This document shows, in pieces, positions 44,853 through 58,200 of a stretch of 64,000 nt of DNA. Both the position numbers and the translations under genes were made by a program. The first letter of the stretch is position 1; the number at the start of each line of letters is the position of its first letter. Origin of the DNA: Hofstenia miamia (taxonomy: Eukaryota; Xenacoelomorpha; Acoela); contig SCFE01000082.1 in NCBI GenBank assembly GCA_004352715.1, forward strand, positions 1,509,554 to 1,573,553, in the 5' to 3' direction. The notes under the pieces are model-generated. The model was not told where the DNA came from and did no database searches. It was given only the letters and a program-made list of their open reading frames with translations.

Positions 44853-47800
44853 ACAACATCTTTAGAAAAAAAGACATGTGTAAATAATGTAATATTACAT
44901 TTTGATATAATACATATCTGTTACAAGCAATAATTGATCGATAGATGGCGTAAAATTTAGTAATGTAGTAAGGCAGTCATTTTAGTCATTTTGTGCACTG
45001 TCACATTTTAAATAACTTGTGATGATATTAGAGTAACCACAATAAAACTTAACAATTTATTTATCAAATTGTCAATATAAACAACGAAGTAATACGATTA
45101 TTGAAGCACAATAAACTTTATTTTTATTACTATTCGCAAAGTTATTCTGGCGTGATTCTCAGTTCACGAAACTCAACAATTTTCATGACGTTCATAAAGA
45201 TGTTGCTTTTTGAATTATTGCCCATCTTCACTTTGGTAATGCTAACTCCTCCAGGTATCTCATATGCTTCTTATTGACTGTTTCTAGTGCTCAGGGCCAG
45301 ACTATTACCTAGATTACTTAGATTTCCAAATTTCAAAATAAACCAAGGACAAGGTATGAGGTGTGTTTGAAATAAACCCCTAGAAAATTATTTCGAAAAT
45401 CTTGACAAAATGGATTATCATTTGAAACAGACAAGATGATTAAGCTTTTTATATTAAAGCAAGATAATAAATGTATTAGAAATTGTTATAATCCTTGCGT
45501 CTTGTACAAAGAACTTATTTAGATTCTTTTCACTACTGGATAAACTTGACTTTATATTAGAAATGTGAGTCAACGGAAAAACGAGTAAGAAAAACTTTGA
45601 ATAAGAGTAATACTTTTGTGTTATTTAAATTTAAGATTTTATATATTTTTATTTATCATTTTTGTTCGTGCACCCACCTTATGCAGTATTATAATGAAAA
45701 CAGTTCCGTGAATTCCTGTCCTTTATCGGATACAATTACATATGTGTAGCCAGCTGCGAACATAGCCAAGGCAAAGAGTTGTGGCCTTACTCATAAAACT
45801 GCATAAAATTTAACTACACGTCTTAGATGGATCTGATCACAAAAATGATATAACAAAATATATTCTGTTCCAAGCCTTAATAAACACCACCAAATTATTC
45901 TTATACTTAAAATTCAAATCAAAATTAATTGGAGCAACTGAATTCGTCTGAGGATATTATCCATTTTCTTAATAATATTCGGTTTATTAATAATATGCAT
46001 GGAGAACTGCATCTGTAATTTCTGGATGCCATATGTTTGTAAGCACATGCTACATGATTAATAATAATTGAAAAGAAATTAACGAAAAATATCGGTACGT
46101 TATAGAATCAATTCAAAGATCAAAGGCAAACTAATCTCACTAAAAAATTAGTTGTAACAATTGGCGTATAGACTAGACTAATTATATGCCTCTGGAGGAA
46201 GCACTCTCGCTATGTTCAAATTGCAAGGGAGATATCAATCGGTGTATGTGAATTAGTAAAAATGGCCCATAAATACGTTATAAAGTTATGTAAACACTAA
46301 GCAATGAATGTTAGTTGCACCACTCGATAATTAACAAGAGTTGGGATCAAACGCTCACGACAGGAAGCTTTCACTACAAATAAATAGTAAGCAGGCGCAG
46401 TCCTAGAAAATTTTGAAAGGGGTTCAAATTTTCTTACAAAAACTTATTTATTTGCAAGTCCTACAAATTCAAATAATATTTTTGAGGTTCTCCATAAAAA
46501 CATTAATGTTCATGCTTATGCATATGAGAGGTAGTTTTTTATTACAGCTTTTGTTGAAGGGAAAGCCGAAAGGTTTTTGAAAAAAATTGTTTTTATCCCA
46601 TTAAAAACACTAAGAATCAATATTTTATCTCAATATTCACATAAATGATCAGAAATTTCATATAATGCTTAAATAGATATTGGAATGGAGGAGTGGACCG
46701 TCCCCCACTTTTGCGGGAAAATAGCCTGAATCAAATGTAAAAACAGTTGTATTTAAAATATGTTAAAACCGAAAATAAGGTAACTAAATCAAAATTACTA
46801 CACTATAGTAATGTGCATACACACCCTTAATTCGATTTACAGAATTCACATGTCGTAAAAGAACGGGACTTTCCGGTATGGTGCAAAAATAATGAATGTA
46901 TTAGATAGTGTGTCATTTTCATTAAATTGAATTAGTTATAAAATAAAAACGAAAAATTTTGACTCAAGAAATATTTCAAACATGTTTTATTGATTATAAG
47001 AAACAACACCAATCTTAAATATCAACGTGTTAAATGTAAAAGCACAAATTCGAATGCTTGAGTATATTATATTTAATTGTTTATAAGCTTATTTATGCGT
47101 TTTTACTTTTCATTGTATTGTTGAAAGCTAGTCTATGCACCTGGTGCGGCTTTATTAGTTCTTTTAAGTCTTATTTAGTCTCATACCAGTAGGAAGAAAT
47201 TTTCTTATCCCGCGGTTTCGTTTGGTTCCACTCCAAAACGTTTATTTTGGCGGAATTTGTCGATAATTATTAGTAATAACCTGAAATCCGCAGTTCAAGC
47301 TTCTCTATTTGTAGTCACGGTTTCACTAGAATATTTAATTCCAGTCTCTGAACAAAAAATATGCCATTGAACGTAACGTCCTGCAGAATTTGAACACCTA
47401 GTTAGTTAATGCAACATAAAATCTGTTTTATATAACATTAATATATAAAATATATATTTTATGTTTCTAATCCGATTAAGTTTGTATCTAAAAATGCACA
47501 AAATGCACTAAAGTGTATTAGAAACTGTTAATTACAGTACATTACACGTGAACATTTTTTCACTACACTATAGTCTATCTCTCAAAGGTTATTATTACAG
47601 TTGTCAAACTAAGTAACAAATTTTTAAATTCTCACATAGCATGTTATATTAACATTATATTTTAAATATTTAGCCTTAATAATTTTAACCAATCAAAATT
47701 GATGAAATGTGTAAACAGTGAAAAGAAAGTAGAATAAAAGAAAAATGAAATATGTTGGATCTGCATCCAGCTACAAGCTGATTGTCCAGATTACCTTTGT

Positions 47801-49415
47801 GAAATAATGAGAAATTAGCGATTACTCGGGCTATTGTTTGGAAAGAATATATCTCGTTTAGAGCAAAGCCACTGACAATTGCATTTTAACAAAATTACTA
47901 GCTTTACCTACTGTACCAATGCATCTGATTGCCTCGCATCATTAATTTAGAAACGCCTTTGATCACAGGATATCAAAGTTTGTGATTTATATTAAAACAT
48001 ATATTAAAGCTAATTATTACGTGTTCATACTAAATCACACATTTCAGAAGTCTTCTGAAATCATTTAAGAAAGTTTTATGCTGTTCATCTCCAACTCATT
48101 TGATAAAATTCAATTCAAGGATTCTTCTCCAGGAATTCCTCCGGCGAGGCAGGAATAATTTTTGAAAGCAGAGGCTCGTGGCAAGTCTAAATTTTAACAT
48201 ATTTACCAGTAAGATATAACCCGTTCATAAAAGTTTTAATGATCAAATTGTAACCTAAAATGAAATAAAAATTAAAAACTGCCAGAGAGTTATTTTATAA
48301 TGATTGTTTTCATTTTACACATATAGCAGCACAGAAGTGGTGTGCCACGAATTAATTTCGTGGAAAGCTAATACACCATTAAAGTATAATATTTTGAATT
48401 TAATTATTAGAAATTATGTATTTTTGAAACAGATGGCCGCTAAAATGTATAATGCACCTCTATGCAAAAAAATTTGGGAGCCACTGTATTAGGGAGTGAA
48501 ATTACTATTGTTGAAAAATGATTCATAAACTTCACTTGAATTCATATCCATATGACTAAATTTGATAACCCTCCCCTCGTCCTATTCAGGCACATTTGAG
48601 GTTCACCACCCTTAAATCAAAATTTGATAATTTGCACGTAGCGAAGCGATTGATAGAGCAAGCTGCGTGCTACGCGTAAAGTCAATAGTCACCAATGATT
48701 AAAAACCGGGAAACCAGAATTTTTTCGGTTCGGTTTGTACCAAAAGCACGGTTCGGTTTACCATCGACCTATAATCCGAATTGGAAATTCGAGTACTCCC
48801 CGAGCCCTACATAAAATCATGTCATTTTCACAAATTCAAATAATGTCGAAGCTAGCATATCTTTTATTCAATGTTGGTAATCTTTTTGATAATTTGTATA
48901 ATTTAATAGCAGAAAGAAGTTATGTAATAAATTTCACGAATTGCACATGACAAATTTGTTGGTTGGCTATTAGTAATATCGGACATAGTTTGTCAATTAC
49001 GACATTTATTAAAATAATTAGTATCGGTAACATGCTTTGTTGCCCGCGAGCAAATATTGTTTTTAAAATTTATCACTGTAATTTGACAAGTGACGGTTAT
49101 ATTTAATACACCGTGCTTATAAAATATGCAGTCGCGTGTAACGAAGAAATGAATTTACTGTTAGTATGTAGAGTGATTAATTTTTTAAAAAGAAATCAAA
49201 GCAACCCTTTCATTGGCGCAAATAACGAACTGACGTCACGGGAAATTTTAGAATGGCGGCTTAATAACTAGTTTTGAACTTATTAATTTGGTTGTAGCAG
49301 TCTATTATACAGAAATTATTCGATTCGTTGTTGCCAAATCGGAGGTAGATTTTAACTTGATAATTTATTGCAAGATTAACTAAGAAAGAAATTGATGGGG
49401 ATGAAAAGTTCTGAA

Positions 49416-49422
<7 letters not shown>

Positions 49423-49489
<67 letters not shown>
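49423..49489. repeat. (TA)n microsatellite
   Basis: Two TA runs are separated by AAATAAA. The tract is about 65 bases long. Confidence 0.95.
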
Positions 49490-49495
<6 letters not shown>

Positions 49496-50115
49496 GTGTT
49501 TAAATTTTTTTGAATTGAATTGTAGTCTATTGTAAACTAAACATGTAGAGTACATGGATTGATGCTGTGAATTATAACCATGAATACATATACTCTACAT
49601 ATTCTGTTTAATTCGTGTCTGGAAATTTGGAATTTATTCATTCACACTACTAGGGGGATCAGGTCCAATAGTGCCTAAATCACATTTTACTAAAAACGTG
49701 TTTAAAGTCATAGCCCTGTGTAAAATCATGTTTTTTGTATATTCCCTTTTAAAGCTTCGTGAAATAGAGATACCACATGTATATCAATTTATTTGCTTAA
49801 AGCTTCAGTTATGATCTATGATTTTATGCTATAAACTCAATATCATCCGCTCCTGAACTAATTGATTTTTAATGACACATTACAAAATGTAGTTTAATTA
49901 TGTTCAAATACTGTTTTTTACATCGAATTTTACGGTACCAAAGCTTATTTTCACGATTTATACGAGACGGGACTTGAAATATTGTGCCTCGCACAGTTCT
50001 ATTCAGATAGTGTATATATTTTCAGACTCAGTATGCCCAGGACATTAATAGGTCCTTACAGAAACTGTGTAAATTCAATAGGCTGATTTTATATGCATTG
50101 TCAATTCGCTGTTAT

Positions 50116-50448
50116 ATATGAATCAGACTTGTCAACGAGCCGAAATTTCTGAGTAATTTCGGCTCGGCTCGCCAATAAAATCTTTGAATGACGCTCGTAT
50201 CAGCCCGATATTTTTTTAAAAATATTGCGCTCTCAGAATTGTTTACATGGCGCTTCCCATTATTTAATATACATTTCTAAAATTAAATTATAAGAAAGGC
50301 ATATTGAATGAAAAATCTGCATAATCAAATTAACAAGCACTACTATAAATTTGCTTTTCTTAAAAACGGCTCGTTTTGGGGTCGTTATACATCCAATACT
50401 CTGTTCAAGCTCCGCTCGGTTCGGCTTGTTGACAAGTGTGATACGAAT
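50116..50448. mobile_element. MITE, hAT-type, family A copy 2 (TSD ATATGAAT/ATACGAAT)
   Basis: The element spans 50124-50440 (317 bp). It begins CAGACTTGTCAACGAGCC and ends GGCTTGTTGACAAGTGTG. The flanking 8-mers differ at one base. It is about 100 bp longer than copy 1 at 29105-29320, with extra GGCTCG-rich sequence near both ends, so copy 1 is a shortened or separate subfamily member. Confidence 0.75.
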
Positions 50449-51080
50449 ACAATAACGCAATAAATGTTTACAATTTATTTATTATTCACCGCACCAGCGC
50501 GGGTAAGCCCACACCGGGATCCATCTTTGCCTATTATCCGAAGCAGCGGATTAAAGATTCCAACAAATGAATTTCATTTCCCAGTGAATAATACATTTAA
50601 GAATTTTGTGTTGAATTGCAAATAACTTATAACAAATAACGTCGTGCGATCAGTCAATTACATGAAAGAAAACCATTTAATAATTCAAATCTGAAATTGA
50701 CAATCTGATATAAAACAAAATCATTGACATGCAGTTTATGAATTTCCAGTGTACAAATAAGTCTATCTAATTAATCATTTTTCCAATGAAAAAATATTAC
50801 TTACAAATGAAAAAGTTAACTTCAATTTTGGAGAAGTCTCTTTACAAATGTTATTCATATGAATTCCAATGCCCTCAATTAATGCGTTCTCAATTGGAGA
50901 TGCACGCTCTGAAAAAATTGCGAGCCCTACCGCATTGCATTACACTGCACTGTAACCATGTTTGTTACGCATCGTAACGTAGTTCACAGCACCAGTTGTG
51001 CCACAAGGAATTTTGGTTAGAAGGCAAGTTACATTTACTACCCAAAATATTAAATAACTAAGAGGACTTTCACTGTATAA
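50449..51080. other. Intergenic sequence, nothing recognised
   Basis: A 63-codon plus frame (50786-50977) has no family motif. Confidence 0.4.
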
Positions 51081-51172
51081 ATTAGAAAATATAGGGAGAT
51101 TTTTTTATGAAATGTACATTTTAAAAGGCAACTGCCCCTCGTCCCCCCATTTCCGCTGCGACTGCATAGCAC
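51081..51172. mobile_element. Right-end fragment of family B MITE
   Basis: AAAGGCAACTGCCCCTCGTCC, then CCCCATTTCCGCTGCGACTG matches the reverse complement of the family B start (CAGTGGCGGCGGAAGTTGGGG, then CAGTTGC at 34030). The left end was not located. Confidence 0.45.
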
Positions 51173-51655
51173 TATTCAAGAACGTTCAGTGTGTTACCTT
51201 AGGGAAGTAGCACCATACTAGTGAAGTCATTTGAGTGAAGTTGACGTCACAATGTTTCAAGAAAAAATAGAAAAATTGAAAAAATTTTGAAAAATTCTTT
51301 TTAGCATTATTTTTTATTACCAATTGTAAATAATGATTTCACCAATATGTTTTCATTAATGTGACTATATACATGTGTAGCAAGCTCAGGCGATATTTTC
51401 ATTTATGTAAAAATCCAACGGAAAAAATGATCCGTCATTTTTATGCGTGCATCTCTTCCTTTAAGCGTGATTTGACAAATTAGTTTTAAATATAAAAGCC
51501 CTATTGATTAATTCAATTCGAATCATATTAATAACACATACCAGCCCGCATCTCAAGTTGGCCTTGGATTATTGTTAAAAAAACCCTGTCACCACCCATG
51601 CACTAATTATACATTACAAAATGGATTTATAATATACATCACGATGACGCTCAAA
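51173..51655. other. 3' flank of the ion-channel gene
   Basis: AT-rich. It would contain the 3' untranslated region of the minus-strand channel gene. I did not identify a firm polyadenylation signal. Confidence 0.4.
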
Positions 51656-51660
51656 GTTCT

Positions 51661-54600
51661 TTAAATGCTATCGGTATGATCGTTGGCCAGACTCGCTGTA
51701 ATGGAGAGATAGGTAATCCAATAAATGAGGTTAAAAAGAGCAAAAACAAACGGGAAAGCTATTCGAGAGAAAACATCAATCTTTCCGACGTCGAATCCAG
51801 CGAATTGTTGCTTTACTTTCGTCGAAGGAGGTTCGTCTTTATCGACCATCTTCGTATTTTCACTGATGTCGACCATTGCGTAATTATTCTCCTAAAAATT
51901 TTCTATAAATAACTTATCTTATGTTCATACATGTATAACCAGAACATTCAAATGTGAATTTGAAAATACAGAAACTACTTATAAACGAATATTTCATATT
52001 GCTAATGTGGTTAGGATACTATGGAAGAAATCAATTTGGTAGATGCATGCTTATAGGATTTCCGTGTCCATATCTTAGAGCGTTGAACACCTACATGCAT
52101 AAAATTACTCCTTCTTAACTTAGGCTTTTTCTAGTTTGTCAAAAAGTATTAATATAAAAAATATTGCTAACATTTTAGTACAGATAAATTTGTATCTAAA
52201 TGATAAAATTAAGTAGCAAATTAAGGATTTTTATGCTCACTACTTTTGTTTCTAAGAAAACCAGACCCTAAATAAACTATATATGTCCTATATTTTCAAT
52301 AATTTTCCTGAGTATGCATCATTATACTACAACATTTTAAGAATATCCCACAAAACAGATGCAAGATTGTGAAACTAATAGCTCCATAACTACAATTCTA
52401 ACTATGCCTGTCAAATTGAAATTCAATTACTTACATCAAGACTGGAGTGTTTCTTGCTATCATATCGAGGTTTGTTAAAGTAGCATACAGCAGAAAATTC
52501 AATTAATGCACCAAACACAAAAAGAAGACAAATGAAAAGATAAACTTCAATAGCTTTAATTGTTGAGATACGAGGAAGCGACCAAGAATCACTCGCAATT
52601 AGAGTGACTACAGCTAAGACTGTGGTAATTCCAAGAGAAGCACGAGCGGGGGTTGCATCTCGCTTTATGTAAAAGCTCACCCAGGACAGACCCACACAGA
52701 GAATTGATGGGATTATCGTCTGAATCAAGTAATACCCTACATGTCGTTTGAAGACCAGAGTCAAGCAGAGTGAGGAGTACTCGCCTAAAAGATATAAACA
52801 ATATGCCATAGAAGACCTAAATAACATACCATGATTGTACATAGTTCGTGTAATGTTACGCTTATGGGTTAATAACGAAAATTGGGCTATTGAGATGTCC
52901 TCAATGAAAACAGCTTTCGTCTCGTGCCATCTGTATTCAACGTCATCTTTACCATGCGCATCTAGGAAAATTGCTGCTAATGGGACATTCTTGTCAATAA
53001 CAGTTAAACATAAAAAATATAAAACATTGATAAAACTTTGATAAAGAAAAACAAAAATTCTTAATGGGGTAGTCAACGATTAATCCTATTCTTTAAAACA
53101 CCATACGTATGGGAATGATAGTTTATAAGAATTTGAATGTAGTATGTTTGAGAAGCATACATGTAGAGTAAGAATTCTTTGAAAGATTAAACAAATTAGT
53201 TCTGGTTAAAAAACTAGTTTACTATGTGAAATGAAAGCGTTGACCTGCTCTATTTTCCTCGTGGTTTTTTAAATTATTAACTAATTATGATTTGAGAAAC
53301 ATATTTGTTTAGGCATTTCAATTGGAAGTAAGAATTGTTGGATGTACATGTTGATTCAATATCAATAAAGTCAAAGTTTTTGCATGATTAAAAATGTTTA
53401 ATTTATAGAAATATCAATCTAGACGAATTTTTTCATGGTAAGTTGATTTAAATTTTCTCAAAGACTTAGATACGGTGTGAGATTTCTAATCTGTTTTTCT
53501 AACTTACAACAAATTTTTTCAAAAGTGAAGGCCTAAATCAAATTCGTCCCAGCCCTATACAGTTCACTTGTACAATATTTGATCCGCTTGATTCAATCAA
53601 GTCAAGCCAATTAAACACTGTTCATAGCAGTTAACATAAAGAGTTTGGAAACCACGATTTCAATATCAAATAACATCGACACATTCTCGCCACATACGTT
53701 CCAAAAAATTGTCACAGAGGTTACTTTGTTGCCACTGTTTCAGATTTTGGTCTTTTCGAAAACGAATATTTCGGCAATTAGGTTAAATTAGAGCATATTT
53801 CGAATACTATAACAATAAAAAGTGCTACTAGATGAAAACCGGAAAGCAATTTTGTATTTTTTTTTAGCGAATTTGTCTTTAGACATTTGAAAGCAGAAGA
53901 AACTAAACAATGGGTTATGTTCGAATTTCTTGCTAGCTATAGAACACATCATCTCACAATGTCTGCTATGCGTCGTTTAATTTTGACCTTGGGAAATATA
54001 CAATTTTGTGCTCATACAATAATTTTCATGAACGTAACCAAAACCCAATTATGCTAAATCATAAATATCCTTCCAATTGTGGTACACAAATTAACGGAAT
54101 AAATGGATTAACTCATTAAAGATTGCTGCATTCCATTGTAAATGTACCAATAAATTTGATTGAATGAATTTCTCAAGTCATTTCACGAGGCGTCTTTCAG
54201 GATTTTGTTGACATCATGCATGTTTTTATATTTCAGCAGGGATGTATTTGGTCAATAATAGTTGTTCTATAGGAGCATGACTATAATTATTTAATCCATA
54301 CGTATAAAATAACAAAGTTGTAAAAACACGACAATAGGTCCAAATGACCTATAAGCCTTTTTTGCTTACCTCATGATTCATTCAGAAAAAACACTAGCAG
54401 GTACATATACTTCCAATTATGTTGATAATTTAACTGAATTTGCTATTTGTAGAATCTTTTTTTCTATTCCAGAATCAGATGTAAGTTTATTCTCAAAGAG
54501 TAATCGCTGTTCTAATGTTAATTGCAAATTTTATAAGACTTCTATTTCCCATACCTACAATCCCTTGAAAAGTGGCGTTGATAGTTTAAGTGAAAGTTTG

Positions 54601-55293
54601 TTGAAATTTTCTTACTGGAGAACAAACAATCTGGGAATCGTAATTTTCTTCAGAAGTCATGCAGATAGTGTTATGAAGAAAAACATATATAAACTGAAGA
54701 ATCATTTTCGCCTACTGAGAAAAATATTAAAGGTAGTTTTTAGCAATCGAAAATCAAGAAAATTATTTGAAATACTGCTTTTACCATCAAATTTATAGTA
54801 ATGCTATGTAAATTAACGAGTAAAATTCTGTTAATTGGCTCTCATGAAATTGATATCCAGCGACATTGCTTGTAAATTCATAATTATTTTATTGTTTAAA
54901 TGTATATAATAGACAAATCAAATAAGAAAACAAACATCTGATATTTCAACAAAATAAATCAATAGTTGAAATTGAATTCAACACTTAAGCGATATGGACC
55001 GTAAACATGTGCTAAATGTTCTATCAAAGCATATTTCACTTAAACTACATTCACGCTCTTAGGTTTCACACTAATTAAAATTGTTTTTGCAAAGAACTGG
55101 TTGAAGCAATTGTTTCCAAGCATGTCAGCTTTACCAACTGCAAATAGATATGTGCAAATTTTATAGTGCAACTCTATATAGTTATGGAAAGTTTAATAAA
55201 AAGTACTTACAGCTTAACATAGAAACCGCACATGACTGAATGTCAAAGGGGAAATAGTGGAAATGCATGTGACACTTGCTGACCAATGACATT
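51661..55293 (-). CDS. Cys-loop ligand-gated anion-channel subunit, four 3' exons (partial)
   Basis: Exons on the minus strand are 55293-55211 (83 bp), 52961-52830 (132 bp), 52784-52435 (350 bp) and 51891-51661 (stop at 51661-51663). All donors and acceptors are GT/AG and the phases match (1, 1, 0). Exon a holds the Cys-loop, KCHMHFHYFPFDIQSCAVSM. Exon b holds HGKDDVEYRWHETKAVF. Exon c holds VFKRHVGYYLIQTIIPSIL (TM1), then TM2 with PARASLGITTVLAVVTLI, and TM3. Exon d holds DVFSRIAFPFVFALFNLIYW (TM4). The PAR sequence before TM2 marks chloride-type selectivity, and Leu is at 9'. The TM3-TM4 loop is short. The second cysteine pair of GlyR/GluCl types appears absent, so it is closer to GABA-like or orphan subunits. 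It is a membrane receptor forming pentamers. The signal peptide and first half of the ligand-binding domain were not found. Confidence 0.9.
52785..52829 (-). other. 45-nt intron, in frame and stop-free
   Basis: On the minus strand it runs GTATGTTATT...CTTTTAG between codons for NH-G and GEYSS. The length is a multiple of three and it has no stop in the gene's frame, so retention would add 15 residues (MLFRSSMAYCLYLLG) just before the last extracellular strand and TM1. Splicing gives the conserved NHGEYSSL sequence. Confidence 0.85.
52962..55210 (-). other. Intron of the channel gene, containing an unidentified plus-strand frame
   Basis: The donor at 55210 is GTAAGTAC and the acceptor at 52962 is TTTTCCTAG. 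A 141-codon plus-strand frame at 54373-54798 (FFSIPESDVSLFSKSN ... NIYKLKNHFRLLRKILKVVF) is the longest uninterrupted stretch in it. It has no motif I recognise and may be chance or a transposon relic. Confidence 0.7.
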
Positions 55294-58200
55294 CTAAAAG
55301 TTTGTTATTAGGTTGTGAAATGGACCAAAATATCGATTGCATAATTTTTGTTGAATATATTTCACAACAGAAATCTGACTTGAGAGAAAACATATTCTCA
55401 AATGATGCGTTGAATTTAACTGGTTTCGCTGATATGATGCGCAAAGTAAAACACAATTTTTATAGAGATTGAAATTTCAGAAGACAATAAATGCGCTAAT
55501 CTTTTAGAGGGATATAATGAATAGTAGTAAACTTGATTTTGAAGTTTGTGGCCTTAACCTAATTGGGTGAAAACATTTTAATCTTCCTTCGTTTGTCTAC
55601 TAGAGCTTAGAGATAGAACAGGTTATAGGCGTTATGAAACTTCCCTCAAAATTTACCTGCTAAAAATAAAAAATATTTCTTAGTGAAGTTAAGTGGCATA
55701 GGAATCTAAGTCATTAAAAAATTTCTATAAAGCTACTTTTATTTTAGTTATTATGACTATATCATACAAATATAAACTAACTATTTATTGAAATTTTCTG
55801 TAAAAAAGTAAAGCTAACCAAAATTATGAACCTTATTGACACATTGAAAGAATTAAAAATTGTGTTTTTCTAGAAATGTATTTGTCATTGTTGCAATTTT
55901 AGCTCTTTATATCAGTATTATGTATTTTGTAGATTTTATATATATATATATNNNNNNNNNNNNNNNNNNNNNNNNNNNNNNNNNNNNNNNNNNNNNNNNN
56001 NNNNNNNNNNNNNNNNNNNNNNNNNNNNNNNNNNNNNNNNNNNNNNNNNNNNNNNNNNNNNNNNNNNNNNNNNNNNNNNNNNNNCCCGCCAAATTGTGGC
56101 TGGAACCCGACACATTTTTTATTAACTGTTGTTAGACAACTACTGGCCCACCTTCTCAATTTAGGTTGGGCTTCAACTCTACTAGAGCATATCATCAATT
56201 TCCACAAAATTATGAAAATCTATGTTGTTTAAAATTTACAATTCAGCTTTCACAAAAATATATATGACAGTCCTTCCTTTTACCTCAATAATTAAAAAGA
56301 ACCTTATTGGAAGGAACTTTAGAAGGATCTGGAGGTTTCAGATAAGCTTTCATAAGATACAACTTGCAATTTGGAGGAAAACTCCTGGAGTTGCCCAACT
56401 TACCTACAAAAGTTTCCATGCGTATTTTAATGATTTTAATGCCGATTTCATAATAAAAACTTGGTTATCGCATTGCCAATGCTTTTCAAAATATATTGGC
56501 AAAACAATTTTTTTACTACTAGTTTTCTGAAAAACACAATAATGAAAGCTATTTCTTAATGTTAATATAGGAATATTATGCGTAAGCTAAATGTAATAAA
56601 AATACCCTTATACGGACAGGGCATTGGAAAAATTGGGTGGCATTTTTTTGGCAAAGATGAGGAAATTGGCCGAATTGGCATTAATATAAACGGGCTGGGC
56701 CGAATTTGGACGAACCGTGTAAAGTCGAGCAAAGCTATGGCCTAAGTTTTCGGCCAATGTCAATCTCTGTTAAATTGTAACAGACATTCTAAGAATGTTC
56801 TCTAGCGATAAATGTAAAAACTTTTTAATACATATAAATATAAATACACCGTTAAACTTTGATAATTACACCAAAAAACTGCGAATTTTTAACTTTACTA
56901 CTTTATATAAAATTAAGAAAGTGTGATTAACTATTAAAACAAATAAGGTGATAATTAGGTATTAATTCAACAGAATTCATAAACATTCAAAACAGACTTC
57001 CCCAGCATAACCCATACTCTATAGTTATGGCTAAGAAGTAAGTAAATCTCACGTATAGTTAAATTTGAAAGCCATTCGCCGAATCTCAAAAATCAACTAT
57101 TAGCTGACTAATGTCCTCTATTCAACTCATTCGGGAAATCTTGTAGGATCGAGTTTCCCTGTTTAATAAAGGTTTTTCGTCGACTGCTTAATTTGAAAAA
57201 GTGTTGCCCAGACATTTGACAGTTTCATTTACTAAAGTGACACTTCGTCTATTGACAGAAGTCTAGCTAATGAGGGGTAAATTCACTTAGTCATGTAACT
57301 CATGCATTTATATTGAAACCCTGCGGTACTGCTATCCCACCAATTGAGAGCAGGGATCATAATAATGAACTAAAAACAAAAAATTCCCAACACTATATAT
57401 TTTAAGCGGCTGCATTTATTAAGGAAGTTAAGTAAATGTTATTTCATTAACATTCTTCCTTGATACTATGTTTATGGAACTTTGGGGACCGGGGCCAAAT
57501 CCCAAAAATCTGGACTAAATTTAAGATTTGAAACTGGGATCTGAAATATCTAATGTTGTAAGACTCTCGTAAATAGACGAAAAATTTAAATAATAAGAAA
57601 AACAACTAATATCACATAATATAATAGTTCTAAATCAATGAGAACGTTTGACATATAATGAAGTTAATAACAAAGATCTCTGTTTAATCTGAAATATTTG
57701 CAAGTGACTACAACTGTAAAGACTGTCAAGAGGCGTACATTGAAGAGCAAGTAGTTATCAACTACAAGAGCAAAAAACTGGTTGGCAGACACGGAAGAGT
57801 GGAAGAGGCATCCTACCTGACCCAATCAATGCTTGCCACAACGACAACCGCATGTTGTAAAGCGTGATGGAAATATATGTTTACGTGCTACAAAAAATTC
57901 CTTAAAATCTTGAGTTCTGTCTTTCGCAAACATAAAGCACAAAAACCCAAGTAATACATCAATGATGAGTAGTTTACTTTTCAATTCAGTTGCATCTTAT
58001 CTTATTAAGTATAGCGGAATCAGGATTTTCTGAAGGGAGACATTTCAGGCGTAATCAAGTGTTCACCAAGAATAGGAAAAGCCCTCGAAAGATGCAAACA
58101 TGAAAAAAGGATCCTTAAAACACATCCCAACACCTTATTTTTTAATATTTGCATTTTCAACAAAATATTTATTGATTTAACAAGAAAAAAATCAATATTT

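Larger units (their letters stand above)
44181..50115. other. Long AT-rich region without recognised genes
   Basis: About 6 kb with only short frames. It holds a hairpin at 44805-44852 and a long imperfect (TA)n at about 49423-49489. Positions 46387-46440 start with CAGGCGCAGTCCTAG, which looks like the left end of a hAT-type MITE without a clear right end. The repeated GGTTCGGTTT words at 48725-48760 are low in information. No tRNA or rRNA was seen. Confidence 0.45.

Noticed and set aside
46387-46740. hAT-type MITE starting CAGGCGCAGTCC
   Set aside because: A possible right end near 46735 (AGCCTG) has no matching 8-bp flanks.
50470-50530. tRNA-like GC-rich patch
   Set aside because: No T-loop GGTTCRANNCC, anticodon arm or acceptor pairing could be built.
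54373-54798. 141-codon plus-strand frame inside the channel intron as a gene
   Set aside because: It has no motif, no supporting splice or promoter context, and AT-driven composition (K, N, S, F, L, I). It is kept only as a note under the intron.
56085-56135. Plus-strand LWLEPDTFFIN resembling the W-x-P-D-xFF motif of Cys-loop receptors
   Set aside because: It is on the opposite strand to the channel exons, has an extra residue between W and PD, begins at an assembly gap and has a stop six codons later. Chance similarity is more likely.
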